Notes: generated by a model not told the origin, from the sequence alone. Positions 8,352 through 18,165 are shown, numbered from the stretch's first letter. The stretch: DNA of 46,978 nucleotides from Bacillota bacterium (GCA_023418915.1 JAEZYU010000009.1:1-46978), one strand, 5' to 3'. Program-made: numbers and translations.

Positions 8352-9347
8352 ATGAAAAAAAGAATGCTTGCTGTGGCTATCTTTCTTGCGGTTTTGCTTG
8401 GCGGCTGTGTGATGGACATGCAGCCTTCGCCGGATGCAGTTGAGGATGAACTGATTGTTGTCGGTTTTTCACAGGTGGGAGCGGAATCAGAATGGCGGGT
8501 GGCAAACACCGAGAGCATAAAGGCTGCATTGAGCGAAGAAAATGGATATGATCTGATATTTGACGATGCCCGGCAGGAGCAGGAAAACCAGATCCGGGCG
8601 ATCCGCAGCTTTATCCAGCAGGATGTGGACTATATAGTGTTCTCTCCGAAGGTTGAAACAGGCTGGGAGACCGTTCTGCAGGAGGCGAGAGAAGCCGGGA
8701 TACCAATTATCATGGTAGATCGTGATATAGAGGAGGAAAGCAAGGAGCTTCTTACAACATATATCGGCTCGGACTTTCGCAAGGAGGGCGAAAAGGCTGT
8801 CCTGTGGCTGGAGGATCTGCTGGAGAAGCAGGGCAGAATGACAGAATCCATCAGGATCGTGGATATTCAAGGAACAATCGGCTCCACTGCACAGATTGGC
8901 CGGACAGCTGCACTGGAGCAGGCAGTCACACGTCATCCCAATTGGGAGCTGGTTGCGCAGGAATGCGGCGAATTCACCAGAGCTAAGGCATATGAAGTCA
9001 TGGCTGATATTCTTACAAAGACAAATGATATCGATGTCGTTTACTGTGAAAACGATGGAGAGGCACTTGGAGCAATCGATGCGATGGAGGAGGCGGGTCT
9101 AAGGTGCAATGCGGAAGACGGAGTTGTTGTCATTTCGTTTGATGCAACAAAGCTAGCACTTGAGTACTGCCTGGAGGGAAAAATCGCATTGGATGTAGAA
9201 TGCAACCCGCTGCAGGGTCCATATGTAGACGCAGTAATCAAGCGTCTGCAGCGCAAAGAGACGATAGAGCGGGAAATATATACTGAGGAAACCCAGTTTG
9301 ACTGCTTTACTATTACACAGGAAATGATCGACGGCAGGAAATATTGA
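8352..9347 (+). CDS. Sugar-binding lipoprotein (periplasmic-binding-protein fold), probable sensor partner
   Basis: 331 residues with a lipoprotein signal (MKKR, hydrophobic core, lipobox LLGGC at 16-20). The mature part matches the YtfQ-like sugar-binding family: VVGFSQVGAESEWRVANTES near the start, and EGKIALDVECNPLQGP near the end; the second binding protein (9597) shares these blocks. It follows the kinase by 36 bp, and a terminator separates it from the transporter genes. That arrangement suggests it works with the kinase as ligand receptor rather than as the bulk transport receptor; this is inference. Ribosome site AGGAGAT lies ~10 nt upstream. Confidence 0.85.
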   Translation: MKKRMLAVAIFLAVLLGGCVMDMQPSPDAVEDELIVVGFSQVGAESEWRVANTESIKAALSEENGYDLIFDDARQEQENQIRAIRSFIQQDVDYIVFSPKVETGWETVLQEAREAGIPIIMVDRDIEEESKELLTTYIGSDFRKEGEKAVLWLEDLLEKQGRMTESIRIVDIQGTIGSTAQIGRTAALEQAVTRHPNWELVAQECGEFTRAKAYEVMADILTKTNDIDVVYCENDGEALGAIDAMEEAGLRCNAEDGVVVISFDATKLALEYCLEGKIALDVECNPLQGPYVDAVIKRLQRKETIEREIYTEETQFDCFTITQEMIDGRKY

Positions 9348-9367
9348 TAGTACAATGCTAAATTCAT

Positions 9368-9398
9368 ACGATCCTTATTCTTTAAGGGTCGTTTTTTT
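9368..9398 (+). terminator. Intrinsic terminator after first binding protein
   Basis: Stem ACGATCC (9368-9374) with GGGTCGT (9386-9392), one G-T pair, followed by seven T. It separates the kinase/binding-protein transcript from the transporter transcript. Confidence 0.8.
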
Positions 9399-9513
9399 AT
9401 GATGAGCGGTTTGAAAAATTACGGTCAATTCCGGCACTGCCATTGATTAGTGCTTCTATAGTTAACTATTTTATCCATGTAGTTGATATTCTTACGCAAT
9501 TCCTCCGCACATA

Positions 9514-9543
9514 TTGTCTACCATTTTTTAGACATGATATAAA
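9514..9543 (+). promoter_or_regulatory. Promoter candidate for ABC sugar operon
   Basis: TTGTCT (9514-9519) and TATAAA (9538-9543) are 18 bp apart. The spacer contains an inverted repeat GTCTA...TAGAC (9516-9533), which could be a regulator site, possibly for the AraC-type regulator encoded upstream. Confidence 0.5.
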
Positions 9544-9596
9544 GAAGTAAGAAGGTATATCTTCAATTTTTATGTATTTTGGGAGGAAGGCTAAGT

Positions 9597-10586
9597 ATGA
9601 AAAAAATCATTACGGTTCTTCTTGTTGTGGTACTGTTACTTGGACTTTGTGCATGTGGTACAAAAGCGCCATCATCATCCGATAAGGGATCATCAGGACT
9701 CATTACCGTAGGCTTTGCTCAGTGTAAGGCAGACGAGTCTGACTGGCGCAAGGCGAACACCACGTCTGTTCAGGAAGCTCTTAGTGAGGCGAACGGCTTT
9801 AAATTGATCCTTGCTGACTCCAACAACGATGCAGCGAAACAGGTATCCGACGTTCAGGGATTCATCGACCAGGAGGTCGACTACATTATCGTCGCAGCTG
9901 TCAATGCAGATGGTTGGGATACTGTTCTGACAAACGCAAAGAATGCGGGCATACCCGTTATTCTGATGGATCGTACCATCAATGCCAGCGAAGATCTATA
10001 CACCTGCTGGCTCGGCGGCGGTTTCTACAATGAAGGTGTTAAGGCTACTGACTGGATAGCAACAAGATTCACCAGTGATCAGCAGGTCAACATAGTAAAT
10101 CTCCAGGGTCAGTTGGGCGCATCTGCTCAGGTTGGCCGTACCAAGGCTCTTGAAGATGCAATTGCCAAAAACGGCAACTGGAAGCTCTTGGCACAGCAAA
10201 CAGGCGATTGGAGCACTGACAAGGCAAAAGAAATCATGGCTTCCTGGATCAAACAGTATGGTGATGATATCAATTGTGTCTATGCTGAAAATGATAACAT
10301 GGCCGACGGTGCTATTCAGGCACTCGAAGAGGCAGGTAAGACAGTCGGGGGAAAAGACGGCATAGCCATAATTTCTTTCGATGCTAACAGAGCATATCTT
10401 CAGATGACGCTGGAAGGCAAAATCAACTGCAACGTGGAATGTAATCCTCTGCTTGGACCTGGAGTTGCAGCAATCATCAAGAAGATCGAAGGCGGCGGTA
10501 CTCCTAACAAGCAGGAATCTGTTGATGAGACTGCATTCTACTGGGATACTATAACCCAGGAGATCATTGATGCTCGTCCGTACTAA
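9597..10586 (+). CDS. ytfQ: YtfQ-like sugar-binding lipoprotein of ABC transporter
   Basis: 329 residues with a lipoprotein signal (lipobox LCAC at ~17-20). Like its upstream paralogue it has VGFAQCKADESDWRKANT and ends near VECNPLLGPGVAAIIKK, both typical of the YtfQ galactofuranose-binding group. It should catch a sugar outside the membrane and deliver it to the permeases below. It is the first gene of the transporter transcript and followed by a strong stem-loop, the common way to give the binding protein more mRNA than the membrane parts. The substrate (galactofuranose or another pentose/hexose) is not proven. GGGAGGAAGG lies ~9 nt before ATG 9597. Confidence 0.85.
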   Translation: MKKIITVLLVVVLLLGLCACGTKAPSSSDKGSSGLITVGFAQCKADESDWRKANTTSVQEALSEANGFKLILADSNNDAAKQVSDVQGFIDQEVDYIIVAAVNADGWDTVLTNAKNAGIPVILMDRTINASEDLYTCWLGGGFYNEGVKATDWIATRFTSDQQVNIVNLQGQLGASAQVGRTKALEDAIAKNGNWKLLAQQTGDWSTDKAKEIMASWIKQYGDDINCVYAENDNMADGAIQALEEAGKTVGGKDGIAIISFDANRAYLQMTLEGKINCNVECNPLLGPGVAAIIKKIEGGGTPNKQESVDETAFYWDTITQEIIDARPY

Positions 10587-10601
10587 TAGGCAGGAGAATA
10601 C

Positions 10602-10694
10602 ATGAAAGGGATTTCCATTGTAAATTGGAATCCGATATTCGGTTCAGGGGGAACAGTGATTCTCCCTGAACCGAAATTTGTTATTTCTTCATAA
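10602..10694 (+). CDS. Possible 30-residue ORF between binding protein and ATPase
   Basis: An AGGAGA site 5 nt before ATG 10602 opens a 30-codon frame (MKGISIVNWNPIFG...) that runs through the strong stem-loop at 10638-10675. Unrecognised. Translation across the stem could affect the hairpin, or the frame may be chance. Confidence 0.25.
   Translation: MKGISIVNWNPIFGSGGTVILPEPKFVISS
10638..10675 (+). terminator. Intercistronic stem-loop (attenuator or mRNA-protecting hairpin)
   Basis: TTCGGTTCAGGG (10638-10649) pairs perfectly with CCCTGAACCGAA (10664-10675), loop 14 nt. The following ATTTGTTATTT is only partly T-rich, so it may act as a leaky terminator or stabilise the binding-protein mRNA. 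Confidence 0.65.
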
Positions 10695-10729
10695 TCAAAC
10701 AGCAGTTTAAATAAGGTGGGCATTGTATT

Positions 10730-12271
10730 ATGGATAAAGCAAGGTATGAACAGAACAGACCATCTTTGATGATGACCGGCATAGGAAAGTCGTTCCCCGG
10801 AGTCCGCGCACTCAATAATGTTGACTTTAAACTGCGCCGCAGTGAGATACACGCACTGATGGGAGAAAACGGAGCAGGAAAGTCAACGCTTGTCAAAGTG
10901 CTGACCGGAGTTTATTCCATGGATGAGGGAAGTGTCAGTCTGGACGGTAATCCCGTTGTGATACGTTCGACGCAGGATGCGCAGAAACATGGGATCAGCA
11001 CTGTTTACCAGGAGGTGAATCTGTGCTGGAATCTTACTGTTGCCGAGAATCTTTTCCTGGGACGCGAACCGCGCAAAATGGGCTTGATCGACTGGAAACA
11101 GATGAACCGCAAGGCAGCGGAATTGTTGCACGAGCTGAATATTTCAGCTGATCCCGGGGCGCAACTGGATAGCTACTCTATAGCGATCCAGCAGATGATT
11201 GCGATCGCACGCGCTGTTAATACGGAATGCGAATTTTTGATTCTTGATGAACCTACCTCTTCTCTTGATGCAGATGAGGTGAAAAAGCTTTTTACACTCA
11301 TGAGACAGCTTAAGGATAAAGGTGTGGGGATCGTTTTTATCACCCACTTTCTTGAACAGGTCTATGAAATCTGTGATCGCATAACAGTGCTCAGAAACGG
11401 AGAACTGGTTGGGGAGTATGAGGTTGAAAAACTACCCAGGCTTGAGCTGGTGACAAAGATGATGGGCAAGGAGATCGAAAATCTTTCGGAGTTGAGTGTG
11501 GACAAGGACAAATCGAGGTTCGAAGGGGAAACTCCGATTATTGAAGCCTGTGAGCTTTCAAGTGGTGCTTCCAGGGTTGCTCCCTTTAATTTAAAAATGC
11601 ATAAGGGTGAGGTTGTCGGCTTCAGTGGTCTGCTGGGCTCCGGCCGAAGCGAGCTGGTGCGTGCGGTATACGGCGCTGACAAAGCTGTTCAGGGACAGCT
11701 TTTTATAAAAGGAAAGAAAGCAAGGATAAGGAAGCCTCTGGACGCAATGAAGCAGGGAATGGCTTATCTGCCGGAAGACAGAAAGGCCGACGGTATTTTT
11801 GCAGAGCTTACAGTAAGAGAAAACATAATTATTGCACTTCAGGCAAAACACGGGCTGCTTAAACGCTTGACCCGAAAGGAAATGGAGAAATATGCAGATG
11901 AGTATATCAAGCTGCTCAATATAAAAACAGCAGGTATCGAAACGCCGATAAAAAGTCTTTCCGGCGGAAATCAGCAAAAGGTCATTCTGGCACGATGGCT
12001 GCTTACCAATCCGGAGTTTATGATATTGGACGAACCTACCCGAGGGATCGACGTAGGTACTAAAACAGAAATTCAAAAGCTTATACTGAAGCTTGCGGGG
12101 GAAGGCAAAAGCGTTGCTTTCATCTCCTCAGAGATGGATGAAATGCTTAGGACATGCTCGAGAATGGTGGTCATGAGAGATCGGCGCAAGGTCGGAGAGC
12201 TGGCCCATACAGAGCTGAATCAGAGTAAGATTATGCGGACAATAGCAGGAGGGGAGGATGGCAATGAGTGA
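10730..12271 (+). CDS. ytfR: YtfR-like sugar ABC transporter ATPase (tandem ATPase domains)
   Basis: 513 residues with two ATP-binding cassettes. The first has Walker A GENGAGKST, a degenerate signature around YSIAIQQMIAIARAV, and Walker B FLILDEPTSSLD. The second has a degenerate Walker A GLLGSGRSE, signature LSGGNQQKV, and Walker B FMILDEPTRGID. This two-domain layout with one degenerate site is typical for the RbsA/MglA/YtfR group of carbohydrate transporters. It energises the permeases encoded next; its 3' end overlaps the first permease gene. The start ATG has the weak site AGGTGGG ~10 nt upstream. Confidence 0.92.
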   Translation: MDKARYEQNRPSLMMTGIGKSFPGVRALNNVDFKLRRSEIHALMGENGAGKSTLVKVLTGVYSMDEGSVSLDGNPVVIRSTQDAQKHGISTVYQEVNLCWNLTVAENLFLGREPRKMGLIDWKQMNRKAAELLHELNISADPGAQLDSYSIAIQQMIAIARAVNTECEFLILDEPTSSLDADEVKKLFTLMRQLKDKGVGIVFITHFLEQVYEICDRITVLRNGELVGEYEVEKLPRLELVTKMMGKEIENLSELSVDKDKSRFEGETPIIEACELSSGASRVAPFNLKMHKGEVVGFSGLLGSGRSELVRAVYGADKAVQGQLFIKGKKARIRKPLDAMKQGMAYLPEDRKADGIFAELTVRENIIIALQAKHGLLKRLTRKEMEKYADEYIKLLNIKTAGIETPIKSLSGGNQQKVILARWLLTNPEFMILDEPTRGIDVGTKTEIQKLILKLAGEGKSVAFISSEMDEMLRTCSRMVVMRDRRKVGELAHTELNQSKIMRTIAGGEDGNE

Positions 12272-13358
12272 TTTGACACATAGGAATAAATTTATCAGTC
12301 CTGCTTTGAAGCCACTTGCAAAAAAAATGCTGAGCAGTCGGTTGACATTTTCACTGGTGATTTTGCTTATCGTGGTGGTTCAGAATATTATCACGACACC
12401 GACGTTTTTCAATATTTCAATTACCAACGGTTTGATTTCCGGCTATATACCTGACATTCTGGACGAGGCCAGTTTACTGGTTATTGTAACGATGGGAATG
12501 ACATTAGTTATAGCGGCAACCGGCGGCGTGGATATCAGCGTCGGTCCCATTATGGCAATTGCAGCCAGCTTCTGCGGCCTGATGCTCAATGGTTCTGAAT
12601 ACAGAACGGAGATCTTTCACAGCCCATACCTGTTGGCGCTGTTTGTCGGTCTGCTGGGTGGAGCGCTGTGCGGTGCTTTCAACGGTTTTCTGGTGTCTGG
12701 CTTGAAAATCCAGCCGATGATCGCCACGCTCATTTTGTTTACTGCCGGGCGTTCAATAGCAAAGCAGATTACACACGGACAGACTATTTATATTATGAAT
12801 CCGTCGTTTAAATGGCTGGGGGTCCAAATACCCGGTATACCTATCAGAACAACTATAATCGTATCTCTTGCAATAGTCATGCTTGTGGTGCTGGTCACAA
12901 AACTGACAAGCTTGGGCCTTTATGTCCAGAGTGTAGGAATAAATGGCTCGTCCTCCCGCCTTGTGGGACTCAATTCCCGTGCTATCAAATTTATGGCATT
13001 CATAATCTGCGGAATACTGGCAGGAGTAGCGGGGCTTGTCGGGTCAAGCAGTCTGGGAAGCGTGAATTCCGGAGAATTGGGTCTGGGAATAGAGATGGAT
13101 GCTATATTAGCGGTAGCCTTGGGCGGTAACATGCTGGGCGGAGGAAAATTCAGCATCGCGGGTTCTGTTATTGGTGCATATACCATCCAGTCCATTACGA
13201 CGACATTATATGCGATGAATGTGCGCGCAGATCAGCTGTATGTATTTAAAGCGCTTATCATTATTCTAATAATAGTAGCCAGCAGTGATGTGTTCAAGGA
13301 AAAGTTCAAAAAAACGGCCCGTAAAGTATTCAGCAAAAATGTGTCTGTTGGAGGTTAA
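12258..13358 (+). CDS. ytfT: YtfT-like sugar ABC permease
   Basis: 366 residues with about ten hydrophobic helices of the ribose/galactose permease family (BPD_transp_2). Family landmarks visible: LVIAATGGVDISVGPIMAIA, FNGFLVSGLKIQPMIATL and AVALGGNMLGGGKFS. It forms the membrane channel with the YjfF-like partner. The gene overlaps the ATPase by 14 bp; the AGGAGGGGAGG site fits either ATG 12258 or ATG 12264. Confidence 0.9.
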   Translation: MAMSDLTHRNKFISPALKPLAKKMLSSRLTFSLVILLIVVVQNIITTPTFFNISITNGLISGYIPDILDEASLLVIVTMGMTLVIAATGGVDISVGPIMAIAASFCGLMLNGSEYRTEIFHSPYLLALFVGLLGGALCGAFNGFLVSGLKIQPMIATLILFTAGRSIAKQITHGQTIYIMNPSFKWLGVQIPGIPIRTTIIVSLAIVMLVVLVTKLTSLGLYVQSVGINGSSSRLVGLNSRAIKFMAFIICGILAGVAGLVGSSSLGSVNSGELGLGIEMDAILAVALGGNMLGGGKFSIAGSVIGAYTIQSITTTLYAMNVRADQLYVFKALIIILIIVASSDVFKEKFKKTARKVFSKNVSVGG

Positions 13359-13362
13359 CGTA

Positions 13363-14490
13363 ATGAAAGACAGTAGGAAAAGCAATACGGCAGGTACGAA
13401 TCTTTTAGTAAAGCGTAAAGGCCTGAGCAATACAGGGGTATTGTTGCTGATTACGGTTTCTCTTTTTGTTCTGCTCTACATTATCTCATTATTCATGTTT
13501 ACTGATAGCAACTTTGCAAAATACTCTGTTTTTTTTAACCTGTTTAATAACAAAGCCTATTTACTGATGCTTGCACTGGGGTTAACAGTCGTTATGATAA
13601 CCGGAAGCATAGACATTTCTGTCGGCGGCGTAACAGGATTAGTCAGCATGGTTATCGCTGCAATGCTGATGGACAGCGGAGTGAACGCTGTATGGACGAT
13701 TCCGGTGTCGTTGGGTATAGGCTTGGCGTTTGGTATTGTCCAGGGATTCCTTGTTTCTTATCTGGAGATCCAGCCGTTCATAGTAACACTGTCAGGTATG
13801 TTTTTTGCACGAGGAATGATAAGTGTGATCAATACTAAATCCGTGCCGATAACGGATCAAATGTTCATGGGCTGGTCAAGTGCGAAGCTGTATATTCCGT
13901 TTTTGTTCAACGAGCGAAAGAATGGTACACATGACGTAGCTTATCTGACTCCGGCAGCTATTGTGGCTGTCATTGTTTTGGTTGTCATGATAATAGTGCT
14001 TAAGAAAACAAAGTTCGGACGTTCTCTTTATGCTATCGGGGGAAATACACAGAGCGCACTGCTTATGGGGATAAACGTAAAAAGGACGAAGTTCATGGCA
14101 CACGTGCTCTGCGGCTTACTGGCCGGTATTGGAGGGCTTCTCTACACCCTATTTGCTCCATCTGGCAATCCAGGGAACGGGTATGGCTATGAAATTGACG
14201 CAATTTCGTCAAGTGTAATAGGCGGGGCAATGCTTACCGGAGGTGTGGGGCTTCCCATAGGAACTTTTTTTGGTGTATTGATCAACTCTCTCATAGAGCG
14301 GGTAGTACCTCTGCTTGGTATAGTTGATGCGTCATGGCCCAGAATTATTACCTCGGGATTTCTGTTTGCCTTCATTGTACTTCAGAGCATATTTGCCAGT
14401 GCCGGCGCAAAAGGAGGCTTTAAGCTGCTGCTGCCTGAATGGTTGAGGTTCGGAAACAGCAGAAAATCAGGGAGAAACATGAATTCATGA
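13363..14490 (+). CDS. yjfF: YjfF-like sugar ABC permease
   Basis: 375 residues, second BPD_transp_2 permease: ITGSIDISVGGVTGLVSMV, LVSYLEIQPFIVTLSGMF, SSSVIGGAMLTGGVGLPIG. It begins 4 bp after the first permease with GGAGG upstream. The order binding protein, ATPase, permease, permease equals the ytfQ-ytfR-ytfT-yjfF operon of enterobacteria, known for galactofuranose uptake; the substrate here may differ. Confidence 0.9.
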   Translation: MKDSRKSNTAGTNLLVKRKGLSNTGVLLLITVSLFVLLYIISLFMFTDSNFAKYSVFFNLFNNKAYLLMLALGLTVVMITGSIDISVGGVTGLVSMVIAAMLMDSGVNAVWTIPVSLGIGLAFGIVQGFLVSYLEIQPFIVTLSGMFFARGMISVINTKSVPITDQMFMGWSSAKLYIPFLFNERKNGTHDVAYLTPAAIVAVIVLVVMIIVLKKTKFGRSLYAIGGNTQSALLMGINVKRTKFMAHVLCGLLAGIGGLLYTLFAPSGNPGNGYGYEIDAISSSVIGGAMLTGGVGLPIGTFFGVLINSLIERVVPLLGIVDASWPRIITSGFLFAFIVLQSIFASAGAKGGFKLLLPEWLRFGNSRKSGRNMNS

Positions 14491-14606
14491 ATTCAGCTAC
14501 ATTCTGGATTCTATATAAAATTTTTGTGGTTGATATACGATATATATATTGTAATGACATTGTCACATCACAAGGCAACTAGGTACTTTCATTTGGAGGT
14601 GATCTT

Positions 14607-16610
14607 TTGAAATTCATTCATACCTTGAAATTCAGGCTTATCGCTATACTTTTATGCGTAGCGCTCATTCCGCTGCTCATATTGGCTTCATATCAATTAA
14701 CACAATATCTGACAGAGACTACTGAGAGCATAAAATACCAGGAAATAGAGATCGCCCGGTCGAATGCGAAAGCAATGGATTCATGGATCAATTCCAAGGT
14801 AATGCAGCTGACAGAATTGTATGGAGCCTATTTGGAGTTCTCAGAGATGGACAAGGAAGAAATAATGCATACGCTGAGGATAATCAATCAGTCCGACCCT
14901 GAGATTGAGACTTCAGTGGTAGCTGATAAAGATGGGAACTGCATCATAGATAATTTTACCGAACGGCCTAATATGGCTGATAAAGAGCATTTCATTATGG
15001 CGAGGGAGACAAAAAAGCCGGCCATAAGTGATATTATGAACAGTGAAAGTACCGGAGCAAGGATCATCGCTATAGCAGTACCAATACTGGACAATTCGGG
15101 TAATTTTGAAGGTATTATTCAGAGCAACGTGGTCGTCAAGGCGCTGGAAAACACTATCGGAACCATAAAAACAGCGGAAACCGGATATGGCTATCTGATG
15201 TCAGACTCAGGGAATGTATTATTCCATAAGTACTGGCAATTGATAGGCAAGAATTATAGGGAGTATACACAGCACGAAAGTAAAATGAAAGTGTTTGATG
15301 AGGGCGTAATGATCAACGACAGCGATTTCATCCAGTACACGGAGGATGACGGCCTGGAAATGGTCGGAGCGTATGCGACTGTTCCGGCCACCGGCTGGAA
15401 GGTGGTTGTGACGGCCCCTTCAAATGAAGTATATAAGCATGTTAATAACTCAAGATTGATTACGATCATTCTAATATTTGCAGCGGCAATTATAGTAGCT
15501 GCTATATCGATATTAACTGCCAACCGCATATCAAAACCTGTAAAAATGGCTGCCGACCATCTCAATATATTAGCCAAGGCCGATTTTTCAAAGGATCTGC
15601 CTGATGATTTTATGAACAGGAATGATGAAATAGGCGTGCTTATGAAATCGGTCAATGTCATGAGCATATCGATCAGAACAGTGGTCAATGGTGTTGTTAA
15701 TGAGGCAAGCAAAGTTATTGAGAACATTCGTATATCCTCGGGTAATTTGACTGAATTGCTGGAGAGGATTGCAGAAGTTTCGGACACTGCCGAAGAAATG
15801 TCCGGGCTGACGGAAGAAACATCGGCAACTACCGAAGAGATGGATGCAACAACCACTGAAATTGAGGGTGCGGTAAGGTCCGTCGCAGAGAAAGCACAAA
15901 ACGGATCAGATGTAGTCGGCGAGATAAGCAAGCGTGCTCAGGATCTGAAGGAAAGTGCGATCGTTTCGCAAAATGCATCCCGTGAAATGCGTAATGATTT
16001 GGATACTGAGATGAGAAAGGCGTTGGCGCAATCAAAAGCGGTCGAAAAAATTAAGGTTCTTACAGAAACTATACTCAAGATGGCTGAGCAGACAAACCTG
16101 CTTTCACTGAATGCAGCAATAGAGGCCGCCAGGGCAGGAGAGGCGGGCAAGGGGTTTGCGGTCGTAGCCGATGAGATAAGAAAGCTTGCGGAGGGATCAA
16201 AAAATACCGTTGCCAAGATCCAGAATGTTACCACGGAGGTTATAGCATCGGTCGAGAATCTGGTGTCATGCTCAGAGAAAGCTTTGGAATTCATTGATAC
16301 GAAAGTTATAAATGATTACAAAACGATGGTGGAAATCGGGGAGCAGTACTACAGCGATGCAGCCTCGATCCATGATCTCGTTGCTGATTTTTCGGCGACT
16401 TCTGAAGAATTGCTTGCTTCAATGCAGCATATGGTCAGAGCTATTAACGATGTTGCTGCTTCAAACTGCCAGGAAGCACAGGGAACGCAAAGTATCTATC
16501 AGAGGGCTTCGGATGTTATGGAAAGAGCGTCAAGGGTATCTGAGTTGATTAATGCTGCAAAGCAATGCTCCGAAAGCCTGGCAGAGAGCGTTTCAAAATT
16601 TAGGGTGTGA
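14607..16610 (+). CDS. Methyl-accepting chemotaxis protein (dCache-HAMP-MCP)
   Basis: 667 residues with a TTG start behind the strong site TTTGGAGGTGATC. Helix 1 is at residues ~9-29, then a ~250-residue outside Cache-type sensor domain (it includes AKAMDSWINSKV, VVADKDGNCI and GYGYLMSDSGNVLFHKYW), helix 2 at ~283-308, a HAMP domain, and a coiled-coil signalling domain with the hairpin tip NAAIEAARAGE and VVADEIRKLAEGS. It should report an outside ligand to CheA/CheW. Following the sugar ABC operon by 116 bp, it may steer the cell toward the same sugar; this is inference. It has its own leader, so co-transcription is not certain. Confidence 0.92.
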   Translation: MKFIHTLKFRLIAILLCVALIPLLILASYQLTQYLTETTESIKYQEIEIARSNAKAMDSWINSKVMQLTELYGAYLEFSEMDKEEIMHTLRIINQSDPEIETSVVADKDGNCIIDNFTERPNMADKEHFIMARETKKPAISDIMNSESTGARIIAIAVPILDNSGNFEGIIQSNVVVKALENTIGTIKTAETGYGYLMSDSGNVLFHKYWQLIGKNYREYTQHESKMKVFDEGVMINDSDFIQYTEDDGLEMVGAYATVPATGWKVVVTAPSNEVYKHVNNSRLITIILIFAAAIIVAAISILTANRISKPVKMAADHLNILAKADFSKDLPDDFMNRNDEIGVLMKSVNVMSISIRTVVNGVVNEASKVIENIRISSGNLTELLERIAEVSDTAEEMSGLTEETSATTEEMDATTTEIEGAVRSVAEKAQNGSDVVGEISKRAQDLKESAIVSQNASREMRNDLDTEMRKALAQSKAVEKIKVLTETILKMAEQTNLLSLNAAIEAARAGEAGKGFAVVADEIRKLAEGSKNTVAKIQNVTTEVIASVENLVSCSEKALEFIDTKVINDYKTMVEIGEQYYSDAASIHDLVADFSATSEELLASMQHMVRAINDVAASNCQEAQGTQSIYQRASDVMERASRVSELINAAKQCSESLAESVSKFRV

Positions 16611-16823
16611 AGTTAGTGGAAACCGGTGTATGTTCACGCCGGCACTTGTTTAAACTATGTCTGGAGTGGTGCCATAACGAGGTGATATATGTCCCCAACC
16701 TCTCAATGCATTTCAGTCCATCAGCAGTTCCAAATCAACTTGATTTCAATCGTTTACCTAATATTTCAATTATGGTGTTTAAATTAATCAATAACTGTTG
16801 TAATATAGAATTACTACGAAAGT

Positions 16824-16850
16824 AAGGAGATAAGCAAATCTCCTTCTTTG
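16824..16850 (+). terminator. Intrinsic terminator after chemoreceptor region
   Basis: AAGGAGAT (16824-16831) pairs with ATCTCCTT (16838-16845), followed by CTTTGTGTTT, a modest T tract. The preceding 16611-16823 holds no gene I can support. Confidence 0.6.
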
Positions 16851-16884
16851 TGTTTCTTGAAACAACCCGGAAAGGATAATTTTT

Positions 16885-18165
16885 GTGAAAAACACGTTGC
16901 TAAAGCACAAATTATTGCGCACCCTTATTGATCTGCGCGGCAATCCCCGCGCCTGTGTTTATACTGAACCTATGTGGGGACTTTCCATGAACCTGTGTTT
17001 GCCCTATGCAACTGTATATATGCTTACTTTTGGCATGGGCGATGTACAGGTAGGGATCGTCACTTCGATCTACATGTTTTCCCAGATGATATGTGCTTTT
17101 CTGTCAGGTGCAATCGTCGATAAAATGGGGCGCAGAAAGAGTACTGCAATATTTGATTTTCTGGCATGGAGCCTCCCGTGCCTGATATGGGCGTTCAGTC
17201 AAGGCTTCTGGTTCTTTGTCATAGCAGCATTACTTAACGGTATGATGAAGATAACGCAAGTATCCTGGGATTGTCTGCTTGTGGAGGATGCTCCAAAGGA
17301 CAAGATTACCCATATATACTCCTGGGTTATTATCTCAGGCAACCTCTCCGCATTGTTTGCGCCAATATCCTCAATACTGGTGGCAAAGCTTACACTGGCT
17401 CCGGCTATTCGGATACTCTATATAAATGCTTTCATTATTATGACTGCAAAGATATTAATCCTGTATAAGCTCTCAACAGAAACTCGTACTGGTAAGATCA
17501 GGCGTGAAGCAACTCATAATCTGTCATGGGGTGAGATGCTGTTTGGATATAAAAGCGCTATGCGCAAGATACTATCTTCTAAGGGCACAATATTTGCTAT
17601 AATTATCAGTATTCTTGTTGAAATTGCGGCAATGATTGGGATGACCTTCTGGCAAATCATTGCATCACGGCGCATCGGCATTCCTGATACTCTATTGCCC
17701 ATATTTCCGATGGCTAAAAGCATAATTTCCATTGTTCTTTTCTTTGCAGTTATCTCACATATTAAGCAAACGAAGCTGAAATGGCCGATGTATGGAGGCT
17801 TTATCAGTTCAATAATCGGTTGTTTATTACTTATTTCAATTACAGGCACCGGCGTGTGGGGATATGTATTATTATCTGCTTCCCTGATTTTTGAAGCTCT
17901 GGGTGTGGCCGTGTTAGGTACTCTCAGGGAATCTCTTGTTGCTATTCATGTCGACCCTGTAGAGCGTTCAGGTATTATGGCATTGCTTCAGACGACAGTA
18001 ATGCTTGTGAGTGTACCCTTTGGATACATAGGCGGACTGCTGAGCGATATCGCAAGAATACTGCCTTTTGTTCTGAGTATAGTATTATTTCTGCTAGGTA
18101 TACTGGTAACTGCTTTGTTTTATCAGCGGTCATCTATTAACTATGTAGCATCTTCAGAGAGATGA
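16885..18165 (+). CDS. MFS transporter
   Basis: 426 residues, twelve predicted helices. The helix 2-3 loop has SGAIVDKMGRRKSTA, the MFS signature. GTG start with AAAGGATA ~8 nt upstream. The N-terminus contains RGNPRACVYTEPMWG, a conserved-looking stretch in clostridial MFS proteins of unknown substrate. It stands between the chemoreceptor and a two-component pair and ends 5 bp before a repeat whose head faces the gene. Substrate unknown. Confidence 0.85.
   Translation: MKNTLLKHKLLRTLIDLRGNPRACVYTEPMWGLSMNLCLPYATVYMLTFGMGDVQVGIVTSIYMFSQMICAFLSGAIVDKMGRRKSTAIFDFLAWSLPCLIWAFSQGFWFFVIAALLNGMMKITQVSWDCLLVEDAPKDKITHIYSWVIISGNLSALFAPISSILVAKLTLAPAIRILYINAFIIMTAKILILYKLSTETRTGKIRREATHNLSWGEMLFGYKSAMRKILSSKGTIFAIIISILVEIAAMIGMTFWQIIASRRIGIPDTLLPIFPMAKSIISIVLFFAVISHIKQTKLKWPMYGGFISSIIGCLLLISITGTGVWGYVLLSASLIFEALGVAVLGTLRESLVAIHVDPVERSGIMALLQTTVMLVSVPFGYIGGLLSDIARILPFVLSIVLFLLGILVTALFYQRSSINYVASSER

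Noticed and set aside
16611..16825. ORF from 16607 encoding 72 residues
   Set aside because: It overlaps the chemoreceptor stop, lacks a ribosome site and has no recognisable features.
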